A stretch of DNA of 64,000 nucleotides from Sphingomonas lacusdianchii (GTDB lineage Bacteria > Pseudomonadota > Alphaproteobacteria > Sphingomonadales > Sphingomonadaceae), in NCBI RefSeq assembly GCF_022664395.1, contig NZ_JAKRET010000008.1, positions 124,001-188,000 of the forward strand. The letters are read 5' to 3'. Shown one piece after another: positions 20,547-28,400 of this stretch. Both the position numbers and the translations under genes were made by a program. The stretch's first letter is position 1; each line of letters opens with the position of its first letter. Under the pieces are notes generated by a model. The model had not been told where the DNA came from, did not search any database, and saw nothing but the letters and a program-made list of their open reading frames with translations.

Positions 20547-22034
20547 ATGCGACGCATGGACCGACGCGATCTCCTCCGTGCCCTCGCCGCGCTCCCGCTG
20601 GTCGCTTCCGGTCGCGTCGTTGCCGCGCCGGACGCTTCCGGCATCGACGCGGATTTCGCGGTGCTGCGCGCGGCGATGGCGATCCATCCCGGGGCGCACC
20701 GCTATCTGTCGCCGGGCGAATTGGCCCGTAATCTCGCGGTATTCGAATCGGACTATGCCGCCGGCGCACGCGCGGCATCGTACGATCGTTGCTACCTCGC
20801 TTTGTCCCGCTTCCTGACCACCATCCGCTGCGGACACAGCTATCCCAATTTCTTCAACCAGACCGATCCGGCGGCGAAGGCCCTGTTCGACCGGCCGACC
20901 CGGTTGCCGTTCGATTTCGAATGGATCGGTCGGTCGATGATTGTCACCGCCGATCACAGCGGCACGAACGCCCTGCCACGCGGGTCCCGCATCACCGCGG
21001 TCGACGGACGCGATGTCGGCGACATTCTCGATACGCTGATGCCCTATACGCGCGGCGACGGGCATAATGACGGCAAGCGCCGGTCGCTGCTGGGGGTGCG
21101 CGGGGCCGAGGATATCGAATATTTCGACGTCTTCCACGGATTGCTGCTGCCGCCGATCGGGGGCGTGCATCGCTTGGCCTTGGTGCAGCCCGACGGTCGG
21201 GCAACCCGGGTCGAAGTGCCGGCGATCGGACTGGCCGCCCGGCAGGCGACGATGACCCGCGTGCGCGAGGACAGCGACGCCCCGCGCTGGACCTATCATG
21301 TCCGGCCGGACGGGGTCGCCGTGCTGGACATGCCCGGTTGGGCGATGTGGAATTCGAAATGGGACTGGAAACGCTGGCTGTCGGATCGCCTCGACGATGC
21401 GGCGACCACCCATGGCCTGGTGGTCGACCTTCGTCGGAACGAGGGTGGCGACGATTGCGGTGACCCGATTCTGGCGCGATTGATCCGTCGCGATCTGATC
21501 GGCTGGACGTTCGAACCGAAGGTGCGGTTTCGCGAGGTGCCGGCGACGCTCGCGCCGCATGTTTCCACCTGGGATGACGGTTTCCGACGCATCGGGCTGG
21601 GTGGCGCCGATCTGGGCGGCGGCTGGTACGGTCTGCCCGACGGGGCAAAATCGTTGCCGATCCGGCCGGATGCAAAACGCCTCGACGTGCCCGTTGCGGC
21701 GCTGATCGGCCCCGCGAACAGTTCGGCGACCTTCGGTTTCATCAATGCGGCACGGCGCAGTGGCCGGGTAAGGCTGTTCGGTGAACCGACCGGCGGCAAC
21801 CGGCGCGGAATCAATGGCGGCGGCTTCTTCTTCACCAAGCTGCCGGGCAGCGGGATCGAGTTCGACCTGCCGCTGATCGGCTATTTCCCGACGACGCCGC
21901 AGCCCGATGCCGGGATCGAACCGGACGTCGTCGTTCCGGTGACGGTCGAAGCAATCGCGACGGGACGCGATCCCGCACTCGACGCTGCCGCGACATGGGC
22001 GGTGGCGCAGCGCACCGGTCCAGTGCGCGGCTGA
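20547..22034 (+). CDS. S41 family (tail-specific protease-like) peptidase
   Basis: Exported serine peptidase-like protein of 495 residues. The N-terminus MRRMDRRDLLRALAALPLVA looks like a twin-arginine or Sec signal; the start may be ATG 20547 or 20556. A degenerate PDZ-like segment (LPRGSRITAVDGRDVGDIL) lies near residue 145. The peptidase core begins VAVLDMPGWAMWNSKWDW, continues LVVDLRRNEGGDDCGDPIL, and has the nucleophile region LIGPANSSATFGFINAAR near residue 395. LFGEPTGGNRRGINGGGFFF follows. Catalytic Ser is probably the second Ser of NSSAT; the usual Lys partner is not obvious. The substrate is unknown. Convergent with the PAS protein. Confidence 0.85.
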   Translation: MRRMDRRDLLRALAALPLVASGRVVAAPDASGIDADFAVLRAAMAIHPGAHRYLSPGELARNLAVFESDYAAGARAASYDRCYLALSRFLTTIRCGHSYPNFFNQTDPAAKALFDRPTRLPFDFEWIGRSMIVTADHSGTNALPRGSRITAVDGRDVGDILDTLMPYTRGDGHNDGKRRSLLGVRGAEDIEYFDVFHGLLLPPIGGVHRLALVQPDGRATRVEVPAIGLAARQATMTRVREDSDAPRWTYHVRPDGVAVLDMPGWAMWNSKWDWKRWLSDRLDDAATTHGLVVDLRRNEGGDDCGDPILARLIRRDLIGWTFEPKVRFREVPATLAPHVSTWDDGFRRIGLGGADLGGGWYGLPDGAKSLPIRPDAKRLDVPVAALIGPANSSATFGFINAARRSGRVRLFGEPTGGNRRGINGGGFFFTKLPGSGIEFDLPLIGYFPTTPQPDAGIEPDVVVPVTVEAIATGRDPALDAAATWAVAQRTGPVRG

Positions 22035-22130
22035 CCCCGCGTTCCGCTGCGGCATCCGCGCGGGTGTTTCGATGGCGCACCGGACCGATTGGCTGTCGGG
22101 ACAGGACGGCAATCGCCGCCCGCGCTTGCC

Positions 22131-23264
22131 TCAATATCCCAGATCGCGCAGCGCGGTCTCGACGAACGCCGCATCCGCCTGCACCCGGCCGATGATCTCG
22201 ACCGATCCGGCATCGACCGCACGCGCCAGCAGCACGACATAGGGTTCGTCGCCCGGCGCGACGGGCACGACCACGTTCGGCGTCGCGGCGGGGCGGGCGC
22301 CGGTGCGCTCGATCCATTCGGCGAACTCGCCTTCGCCCACCCCGGCGCGATTGGCGCGGGCGAGCAGGCGGGCATGGCCTTCGTGCGGCGTGCCGAACAG
22401 CAGGCGGACCAGCGTCTCCACCGGCGCGCGCGGATCGACGGTCAGTCCGGCACCCGCCAGCATCGCCGCATAGCCCGCCGCGTCGCGATCGCTCGCGACC
22501 AGAAAGTCATAGGCCGTGGCCAGCGCCTCGGGCGATGCCGGTGCCGCCTCGATCGTCCGGCGCGTCGCGACCAGCTGCTCGGCCAGCGTCGGGGCCGGCT
22601 TCGCGGCCGGGGTCGTGGGGGTGCTGGGGGCGATCGGTGCGCTCGGGCCGTCGGCCCATGCGGTGGCGGTGGCGAGCGCGGGGGTGCGGCGCGGGGCGCT
22701 GGTGCGGCGCGCCTCGGTCAGCTCGGCGGCGAGCTGCGACTGGACGCTGGCGTCGACCACTTCCTTCCAGTTGATGACGCCGTACAGGTAATCGATCGCC
22801 TCGCCGTCCGACGAAAACGGCATCAGGATGCCGCGATACAGCATCGGAAAGCCGCGATGGCCGACGAATTCGGCTTCGAAGCCGATCGGCGCGCGGTTGG
22901 CGATGATCTGCAGATAATGGTCGGTCAGCCGCGACAGCAGCGATCGCGACGGCACCTGCGACAGGCGGACGATCGACGAATCGGTACCGCTTTCCTCGCG
23001 CAGGGCGTGGCCGAGGAAGCGGATTTCGGCATCGTCCTGCCCGCCGGTGAAGTCGAGCAGCACGCTGTTCGGGCCGAAATCGGCGATGCCCGCGGGGTCG
23101 AGCGACTCGATCAACGGGCACGGCCGTCCGTTCAGCAGCGACACCCAGTAGTTGTACGCCCGGACGTGCATCCGCCGCTCGTCGGTCCCGACGGAGACCA
23201 CTTCGCTACCAACGCCCTCCCGGTCCCCATCCCCCCGCTCCGAAGGCCCACCCACGATATCCAT
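22131..23264 (-). CDS. PAS_5 domain protein
   Basis: A 377-residue cytosolic protein. Residues about 30-170 match the alphaproteobacterial PAS_5 domain: RAYNYWVSLLNGRPCPLIES, then DFGPNSVLLDFTGGQDDAEI, RFLGHALREE and a C-terminal beta segment, LYGVINWKEVVD. A Pro/Ala/Thr linker follows (about 200-250), then a helical region with no recognised output domain and an Asp/Val-rich end. No kinase, GGDEF or HTH is visible, so it may sense and relay by protein contact. An internal start at about 23171 (MHVRAYNYW) is possible. A 14-bp perfect palindrome lies 44 bases upstream of the start. Confidence 0.8.
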   Translation of the reverse strand: MDIVGGPSERGDGDREGVGSEVVSVGTDERRMHVRAYNYWVSLLNGRPCPLIESLDPAGIADFGPNSVLLDFTGGQDDAEIRFLGHALREESGTDSSIVRLSQVPSRSLLSRLTDHYLQIIANRAPIGFEAEFVGHRGFPMLYRGILMPFSSDGEAIDYLYGVINWKEVVDASVQSQLAAELTEARRTSAPRRTPALATATAWADGPSAPIAPSTPTTPAAKPAPTLAEQLVATRRTIEAAPASPEALATAYDFLVASDRDAAGYAAMLAGAGLTVDPRAPVETLVRLLFGTPHEGHARLLARANRAGVGEGEFAEWIERTGARPAATPNVVVPVAPGDEPYVVLLARAVDAGSVEIIGRVQADAAFVETALRDLGY

Positions 23265-23307
23265 ATTCAGATCCCCATGGGCCTTCTGCCCGATCGCTCG
23301 CCTTGTG

Positions 23308-23321
23308 TACCACGCGTGGTA
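23308..23321. promoter_or_regulatory. 14-bp perfect palindrome upstream of the PAS gene
   Basis: TACCACGCGTGGTA, a perfect dyad in the 160-bp gap between the PAS gene (minus) and tRNA-Thr (plus). Size and position fit a dimeric repressor or activator site. The binding protein is unknown. Confidence 0.4.
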
Positions 23322-23423
23322 AACGTCCGGTAAAGCGCGTGGCTACCCGTTCCGGTGTAAATCCACTTGCCACCCCCGGCCCCCGCTGCTAATCGCCCGC
23401 GTCCAGACGGCAAACCGTCCCGG

Positions 23424-23499
23424 GCCGCTTTAGCTCAGTTGGTAGAGCATCGCATTCGTAATGCGGGGGTCACAGGTTCGAGTCCTGTAAGCGGCACCA
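23424..23499 (+). tRNA. tRNA-Thr (anticodon CGT)
   Basis: A 76-nt cloverleaf including an encoded CCA. Acceptor arms are GCCGCTT (23424) and AAGCGGC (23489). The D arm is GCTC-AGTTGGTA-GAGC. The anticodon loop TTCGTAA has CGT at 23457-23459, which reads ACG (Thr). The T arm is ACAGG-TTCGAGT-CCTGT. An integrase remnant begins 150 bases downstream, so the 3' end is the probable attachment site of a former integrative element. Confidence 0.96.
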
Positions 23500-23587
23500 T
23501 CACGTCCCCGGAACAAACCTGGAAAACCGCAGAAATCTGCGGTAAAATGCCTCTCGGCGGTCCCGTGAAATCTCATTATGTTCCGCC

Positions 23588-23650
23588 GTGGCCCACTCGA
23601 AAGGGGCCACGAATCATGGGGCCACGAACGTTGCAGGAGGCGTGGCCCCA
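23588..23650 (+). promoter_or_regulatory. GTGGCCC/GGGGCCAC repeats and hairpin over the integrase start
   Basis: Four alternating copies: GTGGCCC at 23588, GGGGCCAC at 23603, TGGGGCCACG at 23617-23626 and its reverse complement CGTGGCCCCA at 23641-23650. The last two form a perfect 10-bp stem. Its 14-base loop holds the integrase ribosome binding site (GGAGG), and its 3' base is the A of the ATG start. The set could act as a translational lock or as binding sites for an excision factor; both are inference. Confidence 0.55.
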
Positions 23651-24486
23651 TGCTTACGGTTGTGCAGATCCGGGCGCTGAAACCGGCAGAGCGTCCTTAC
23701 AAGGTGGCCGATTCGGACGGCCTGTATCTACGGTGCAGCCATCCGGCCCCCTGCTATGGCGTTTTCGCTATCGATGCTGCGGCATCGAGCGCAAATTGTC
23801 GCTGGGCAGTTTCCCCGATGTCACCTTGGTGCAGGCGCGCAGGAAGCGCGACGAGGCCAAGGCCGAACTCGATGACGGGATCGATCCCGTCGAGGAAAAG
23901 CGCCAGCGGCGGCTGAAGGCCGAACTGGCGGCGCAGACGACGTTCGCGCTCGTCGCCGGGGAATATATCGAGAAGATGGAGCGTGAGGGCCGCTCCCCCG
24001 CCACCATCAAGAAAGCGCGCTGGTTCCTCGAACTCCTCGATGGCATCGCCAAGCGTCCGATCGCGGCGATCACCCCGCATGAGCTTCTCGACGTGCTGAA
24101 GCGGGTCGAGCGCCGCGGGCATCATGAGACGGCGCTTCGGCTACGCTCCTTCGCCGGCCGTGTCTTCCGCTATGGTTTCGCGACCCTGTGCACCGAGCGT
24201 AATCCGGCCGACATTCTGCGCGGCGCCCTTACTGTTCCGCGGGTTAAGCATCATGCGGCGATCGTCGAGCCCACGAAGGTCGGCGACCTGCTACGCGCAA
24301 TTGGCGGGTACATGGGCGGCCCGAGACCCTGCATGCACTCAGGATCGCGCCGCATGTCTTCCTGCGCCTGGGTGAGCTGCGGCAGGCGAAGTAGAGCGAG
24401 ATCGACTTCGCCGAAAAGGACTGGCGCGTGCCGGCCGAGCGCATGAAGATGAAGCAGCCGCATGCCGTACCGCTGTTGCGGCAGGT
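23650..24486 (+). pseudogene. Decayed P4-type tyrosine recombinase (integrase)
   Basis: Site-specific integrase of the P4/DUF4102 type, broken in at least three places. Frame one gives the N-terminal arm (MLTVVQIRALKPAERPYKVA, DSDGLYLR). A missing base near 23733 shifts to a second frame carrying SGPLLWRFRYR, SLGSFPDVTLVQARRKRDEA, the core-binding domain (FALVAGEYIEKMEREGRSP) and RNPADILRGAL. A further shift near 24310 leads to a frame reading LRIAPHVFLRLGELRQ, with an in-frame TAG at 24392-24394 and then DWRVPAERMKMKQPHAVPLL. The catalytic end with the His-x-x-Arg and Tyr is absent: the gene is cut by an IS66 fragment. It lies directly beside tRNA-Thr, as expected for this family. Confidence 0.88.
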
Positions 24487-24522
24487 ACTGTACGCCAGAA
24501 ACACCCGCGTCGGCAGCAGCAT
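24487..24522 (-). pseudogene. IS66 tnpB fragment (12 codons)
   Basis: MLLPTRVFLAYS corresponds to the start of IS66 TnpB proteins (typically ...GTRVWLA...TDMR). Its ATG overlaps the tnpA stop as TGATG, the normal translational coupling in these elements. The reading is lost immediately after. Confidence 0.55.
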
Positions 24523-24738
24523 CAGGTTGACCGCAGCACCGACAGCACCCGTGCCAGCGCGCCTGCATCCACCGCGGCATCCACGCTCACCCGAAAGCCG
24601 CCCGGCAATTCGATCTGGATGAGCCTCCGATGGATATGGCGCCAGCTGTGGCGCTGGCAGCGTCAGTTCCGCCACCTGTACCTCGGCAAATGCTGGCAGC
24701 GGCGGCATCGCCCCGACCACCTCGATCCGACGAGTCAT
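24522..24738 (-). pseudogene. IS66 tnpA remnant, internally deleted and frameshifted
   Basis: The start MTRRIEVVGA is followed directly by PLPAFAEVQVAELTLPAP, without the helix-turn-helix region expected of TnpA, so an internal part appears deleted. A one-base shift then gives IQIELPGGFRVSVDAAVDAG and ALARVLSVLRST-stop, the typical TnpA C-terminus. Total length of 217 bases is not a multiple of three, which confirms the shift. Confidence 0.6.
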
Positions 24739-24760
24739 ACGAGTGCTCGTATGACTCGTC
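24729..24760. repeat. 32-bp perfect inverted repeat over the tnpA start
   Basis: GACGAGTCATACGAG (24729-24743) and its exact reverse complement CTCGTATGACTCGTC (24746-24760), with only TG between. The tnpA ATG (24738-24736, minus) lies inside one arm, so a transcript hairpin would hide the start codon. Confidence 0.8.
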
Positions 24761-24860
24761 GTAAAACTGATAACTTCCCGCACCGTCCGCGCCCTCGTCA
24801 AAGGCGACAAGCATTCCGGCTACCGGTGCTGCCGCAAGGCGGCCTGCTGGCCACGCTTAC

Positions 24861-25224
24861 AAGTTCTCAGTTAGTTTTGACGATCCGCCTGTTACATTTG
24901 TGATATGCCGTCCGACGATGTGTACGTATTTGCATCGGGCTGTACCGGCTGAATACCCACCATTCATTCCGACAAAAAATCGGCGCGCGTCGTATGGACT
25001 GGGCAATCTCGCTCGAGACGGAGGACCGCGACGCGGCCAAGCAGTTACTGCCAGCGTATACCGTCGTAACGACGGCGGAGATTGACGGGGCGGGGGTAAA
25101 GTAGCCGGCGGACAAGTCCGGTCGCTCGGTGTTGTAATCGTCGATCCGGCGCGTCCGGATCGAGCGGGCCTGAGCAACCTCCGAAAGCTCGCATCTGGCG
25201 TCTGGCCCATCCACGTCGAACCGG
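24861..25224. other. Scar region without a recognised gene
   Basis: About 360 bp beyond the IS66 end, less GC-rich at first than its surroundings (TTTTGACGATCC, ACATTTGTGATATG, ACAAAAAATCGG). A possible promoter-like TTGACG occurs near 24876. A 36-codon frame at 24994-25104 (MDWAISLETEDRDAAKQLLP...) has plausible composition but no ribosome binding site or family. I see no intact gene. This is probably left-over DNA of the integrated element. Confidence 0.4.
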
Positions 25225-25373
25225 ACGTCACTCCGGCGCAGGCCGGAACCGGTCGGCGATAGCGCGCGGCAGGAGCCGCCAACGGTGCCAGCCTCGCCGA
25301 GGCGACGTTTCCAATCGGAGGCTCGCCTTGCGCCGGGTCCCGCCGTACTGCAGTCGCAGACGAAGCGGGACCC
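25225..25373. repeat. Diverged hairpin repeat, family C copy 2, plus a second dyad
   Basis: CGTCACTCCGGCGCAGGCCGG followed by GATAGCGCGCGGCAGGAGCC and ending GAGGCGACGTTTCC parallels the copy at 38719-38801 (GATAGCGCGGGGCAGGCGCC). A second dyad follows: GGGTCCCGC (25335-25343) and GCGGGACCC (25365-25373), a 9-bp stem with a 21-base loop. It lies downstream of the NAD-GDH stop and could end that transcript, although no T run is present. Confidence 0.6.
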
Positions 25374-25416
25374 CGGGGCCGGCCCGGGAGAGTGGGGCGG
25401 TAGCGGACGGTATGCC

Positions 25417-28400
25417 CTACCGCGCCAGCAGCACCCGTGCCTGTCCGGCAATCTGTGCCAGCATCGCCGCGCTGGCGACCGGGGCCTGACGGGCGCGGTG
25501 GACCAGGGCGGCGAACTGGGCGACGCGGTCGCGGTTCGCCTCCAGCCATGCCTCCACCGCCGCCTGCGGGTCCTTGCCGGCGTTGCGGTTCAGGAAGTCG
25601 AAGCGCAACTGCTGGAAATCGCGGGCGAGGCCGGCGATGAGCAGCCGCTCCCACGGATCGCCGGTCTGAATCCGCGCGGCGACCGCCTGTGCCCAGTCGA
25701 GCCCCAGCGCAAAGCCGAGATGCGTGAAGGCGAGCGTCAGTCTCGTCTCGTCGAGCTTCAGCCGGCGGCCGAGATCGGCAAGGCCGACCGCGCCGTCGAG
25801 TTCGAACAGGCGCACGACCTGCCCGGCCAGTTCCTGCGGTGCGCCGGCATCCTGCAACACGCCAGCGATGCGGTCGCGCTGTTGCGCCGCCTCGGCACGG
25901 AGCAGCGAACTGGTCTGTCCGGCAAGGCTCGCCACCCCCTTTTGCAGATGCGCGACGGCATGGGCCGGCATGGTGCCGGCGGGGAAGGCGCGCAGCAGGT
26001 CGGCGATCTGCGACCGCACCCCGACCGCAACCTCGTCGAGCAGGGCGATGCGGGCGCGTTCCGAAATGTCGGCACCCTCGATCCGGTCGTAGAGCGCGTC
26101 GATGTCGAACAGCCGTTCGGCGGCGACGAACATCGCGGCGATATCGGCCAGCGCCTCGCCCTCTTCCTCCGCCAGTTCATAGACGTGGAGCACGCCCAGC
26201 CGGTTGACGATGCGGTTGGCAAGCTTGGTCGCGACGATTTCGCCGCGCAGGCGATGGTCGAGGATCGCCTGTTTGTGCGTCTCCTGCATCTCCTTCGGGA
26301 ACGCCGCCAACAGGTCGCCGGCCATGTCGGCGTCGGTCGCGATCGGGGCGTGTTCGATCGCCTCTTGCAACGCCAGCTTGACGCTGGCGAGCAGCACCGC
26401 CAGTTCGGGGCGGGTGAGGCCGCGGCCGTCCTGGGCGCGGCGGACATAGTCGTCGCTGGTCGCCAGCCCCTCGACCACGCGGTCGAGCTTGCCGGCGGCT
26501 TCGAGCAGTTCGATGACGCGGACATAGCTCGGCACCGCGACGGGACCGTCATTCTCCATCACCGACAGCGCCAGCGTCTGCAGCCGGTTATCCTCCAGCA
26601 CCAGATGCGCGACATCGTCGGTCATGCGGGCGAGCAGCGCGTTGCGATCGTCGATCGCGAGGCGTCCTTCGATCACTTCGCGGTTCAGCGCGATCTTGAT
26701 GTTCACCTCGTTGTCCGAACAATCGACGCCTGCCGAATTGTCGATGAAGTCGGTGTTGATCCGCCCACCGGCCATGCTGAACGCGATGCGCGCCGCCTGC
26801 GTCACGCCCAGGTTCGCGCCTTCGCCGATCGCCTTGGCACGCAGGCTCTGCGCATCGACGCGGATGCGGTCGTTGGCGGGATCGCCGACGTCGAGATGGC
26901 TTTCGGCACGGTCTTTCACATAGGTGCCGATGCCGCCGAACCAGATCAGGTCGACCGGCGCCTTGAGGATCGCGGAGATCAGCGCGCTCGGCTCCATCTC
27001 GCGCTCGGTCACGCCGAGCATCGCGCGGACCGGATCGGTGAGCGCGATGGTCTTGGCGGTGCGCGGAAACACGCCGCCGCCCGCCGAAATCAGCGAGGGA
27101 TCGTAATCGGCCCAGCTCGACCGGGGCAGTGCGAACAGTCGGTCGCGTTCGGTCCAGCTGGCCGCCGCATCGGGTTCGGGATCGAGGAAGATGTGGCGGT
27201 GGTCGAACGCGGCCTTCAGCCGGATCGCCTTGGACAGCAGCATCCCGTTGCCGAACACGTCGCCCGACATGTCGCCGCACCCGACGACGTCGATCGGCTG
27301 CGTCTGCACGTCGACGCCCAGTTCGAGGAAATGGCGCTGGACCGATATCCACGCACCTTTGGCGGTGATGCCCATCGCCTTGTGATCATAGCCGACGCTG
27401 CCGCCGCTGGCGAAGGCATCGCCGAGCCAGAAATGGCGTTCGAGCGCGAGCGCGTTGGCGACGTCGCTGAACGTGGCCGTGCCCTTGTCGGCGGCGACGA
27501 CGAAATAGGGGTCTTCGCCGTCATGGATGGTGACGCCGTGGGGATGGACGACCTTGCCGTCGACGATATTGTCGGTGATCGACAGCAGCGAACGGATGAA
27601 GATGCGGTAGCTCTCGGTCCCCTCGGCGAGCCATGCGTCGCGGTTCGACGGGGCGGGCAGCTGCTTGGGATAGAAGCCGCCCTTGGCCCCGGTCGGTACG
27701 ATCACCGCGTTTTTGACGCGCTGCGCCTTCATCAGTCCCAGGATTTCGGTGCGGAAATCGTCGCGGCGGTCGGACCAGCGCAGGCCGCCGCGCGCGACCG
27801 GGCCGGCGCGCAGATGGATGCCCTCAACCCGCGGGGAATAGACGAAGACCTCACGCCACGGCAGCGGCTTGGGCAGGCCGGGGACCGTCGCGCTGTCGAG
27901 CTTGAAGGCGAGGGCCTCGTTGGCGGCGGGGGCGAAGGCGTTGGTGCGCAGCGTGGCGGCAACGACCCCCCGATAGCTGCGCAGGATACGGTCGTCGTCG
28001 ATCGCCGACACCGCGTCGAGACCGGTTTCGATCGCGGCATCGGCGGCAGCGATGCCGGCGTCCCGATCCGTGCGCGATGGATCGTGCGCGGCGTTGAACC
28101 GCTCGATCAGCGCGGTCGCGACGCCCGGCGCCCGGCGCAGCGCGTCGACGGCAGTGGCGAGGCTGTAGCTCAGCCCCGTCTGGCGCAGATAGCGGAACCA
28201 GGCGCGCAGCAGCACGACCGCGACGGGGGCGATGCCGGCCTCGACGGTCAGGCGGTTGAAGGCGTCGTTTTCGGCGCGGTTCTCCAGCACCGCCTCGATC
28301 GCGCGCTCGACGGTCGGCACATCGAATCGGGGGGCGTTGCCCGAGGCGATCTCGACCTCGAAATCGTGGATGAAGCTCTTTTCGTCATCCTCCAGCCGGG

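Larger units (their letters stand above)
24487..24860 (-). mobile_element. IS66-family insertion sequence remnant
   Basis: A truncated IS66-type element read on the minus strand. The outer end at 24860 begins GTAAGCG, the usual IS66 terminal sequence. Then come a short leader, a shortened tnpA and the first 12 codons of tnpB, where it stops against the integrase remnant. The other end, most of tnpB and tnpC are missing. Target-site duplication cannot be defined because one end is lost. Confidence 0.7.

Noticed and set aside
20200..20817. A 205-codon plus-strand frame between phbB and the S41 peptidase
   Set aside because: It overlaps the S41 signal region in another frame, starts inside the terminator tail and has no domain.
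24994..25104. A 36-codon plus-strand frame in the scar region
   Set aside because: Plausible composition but no ribosome binding site, no family and no context; mentioned only in the region note.
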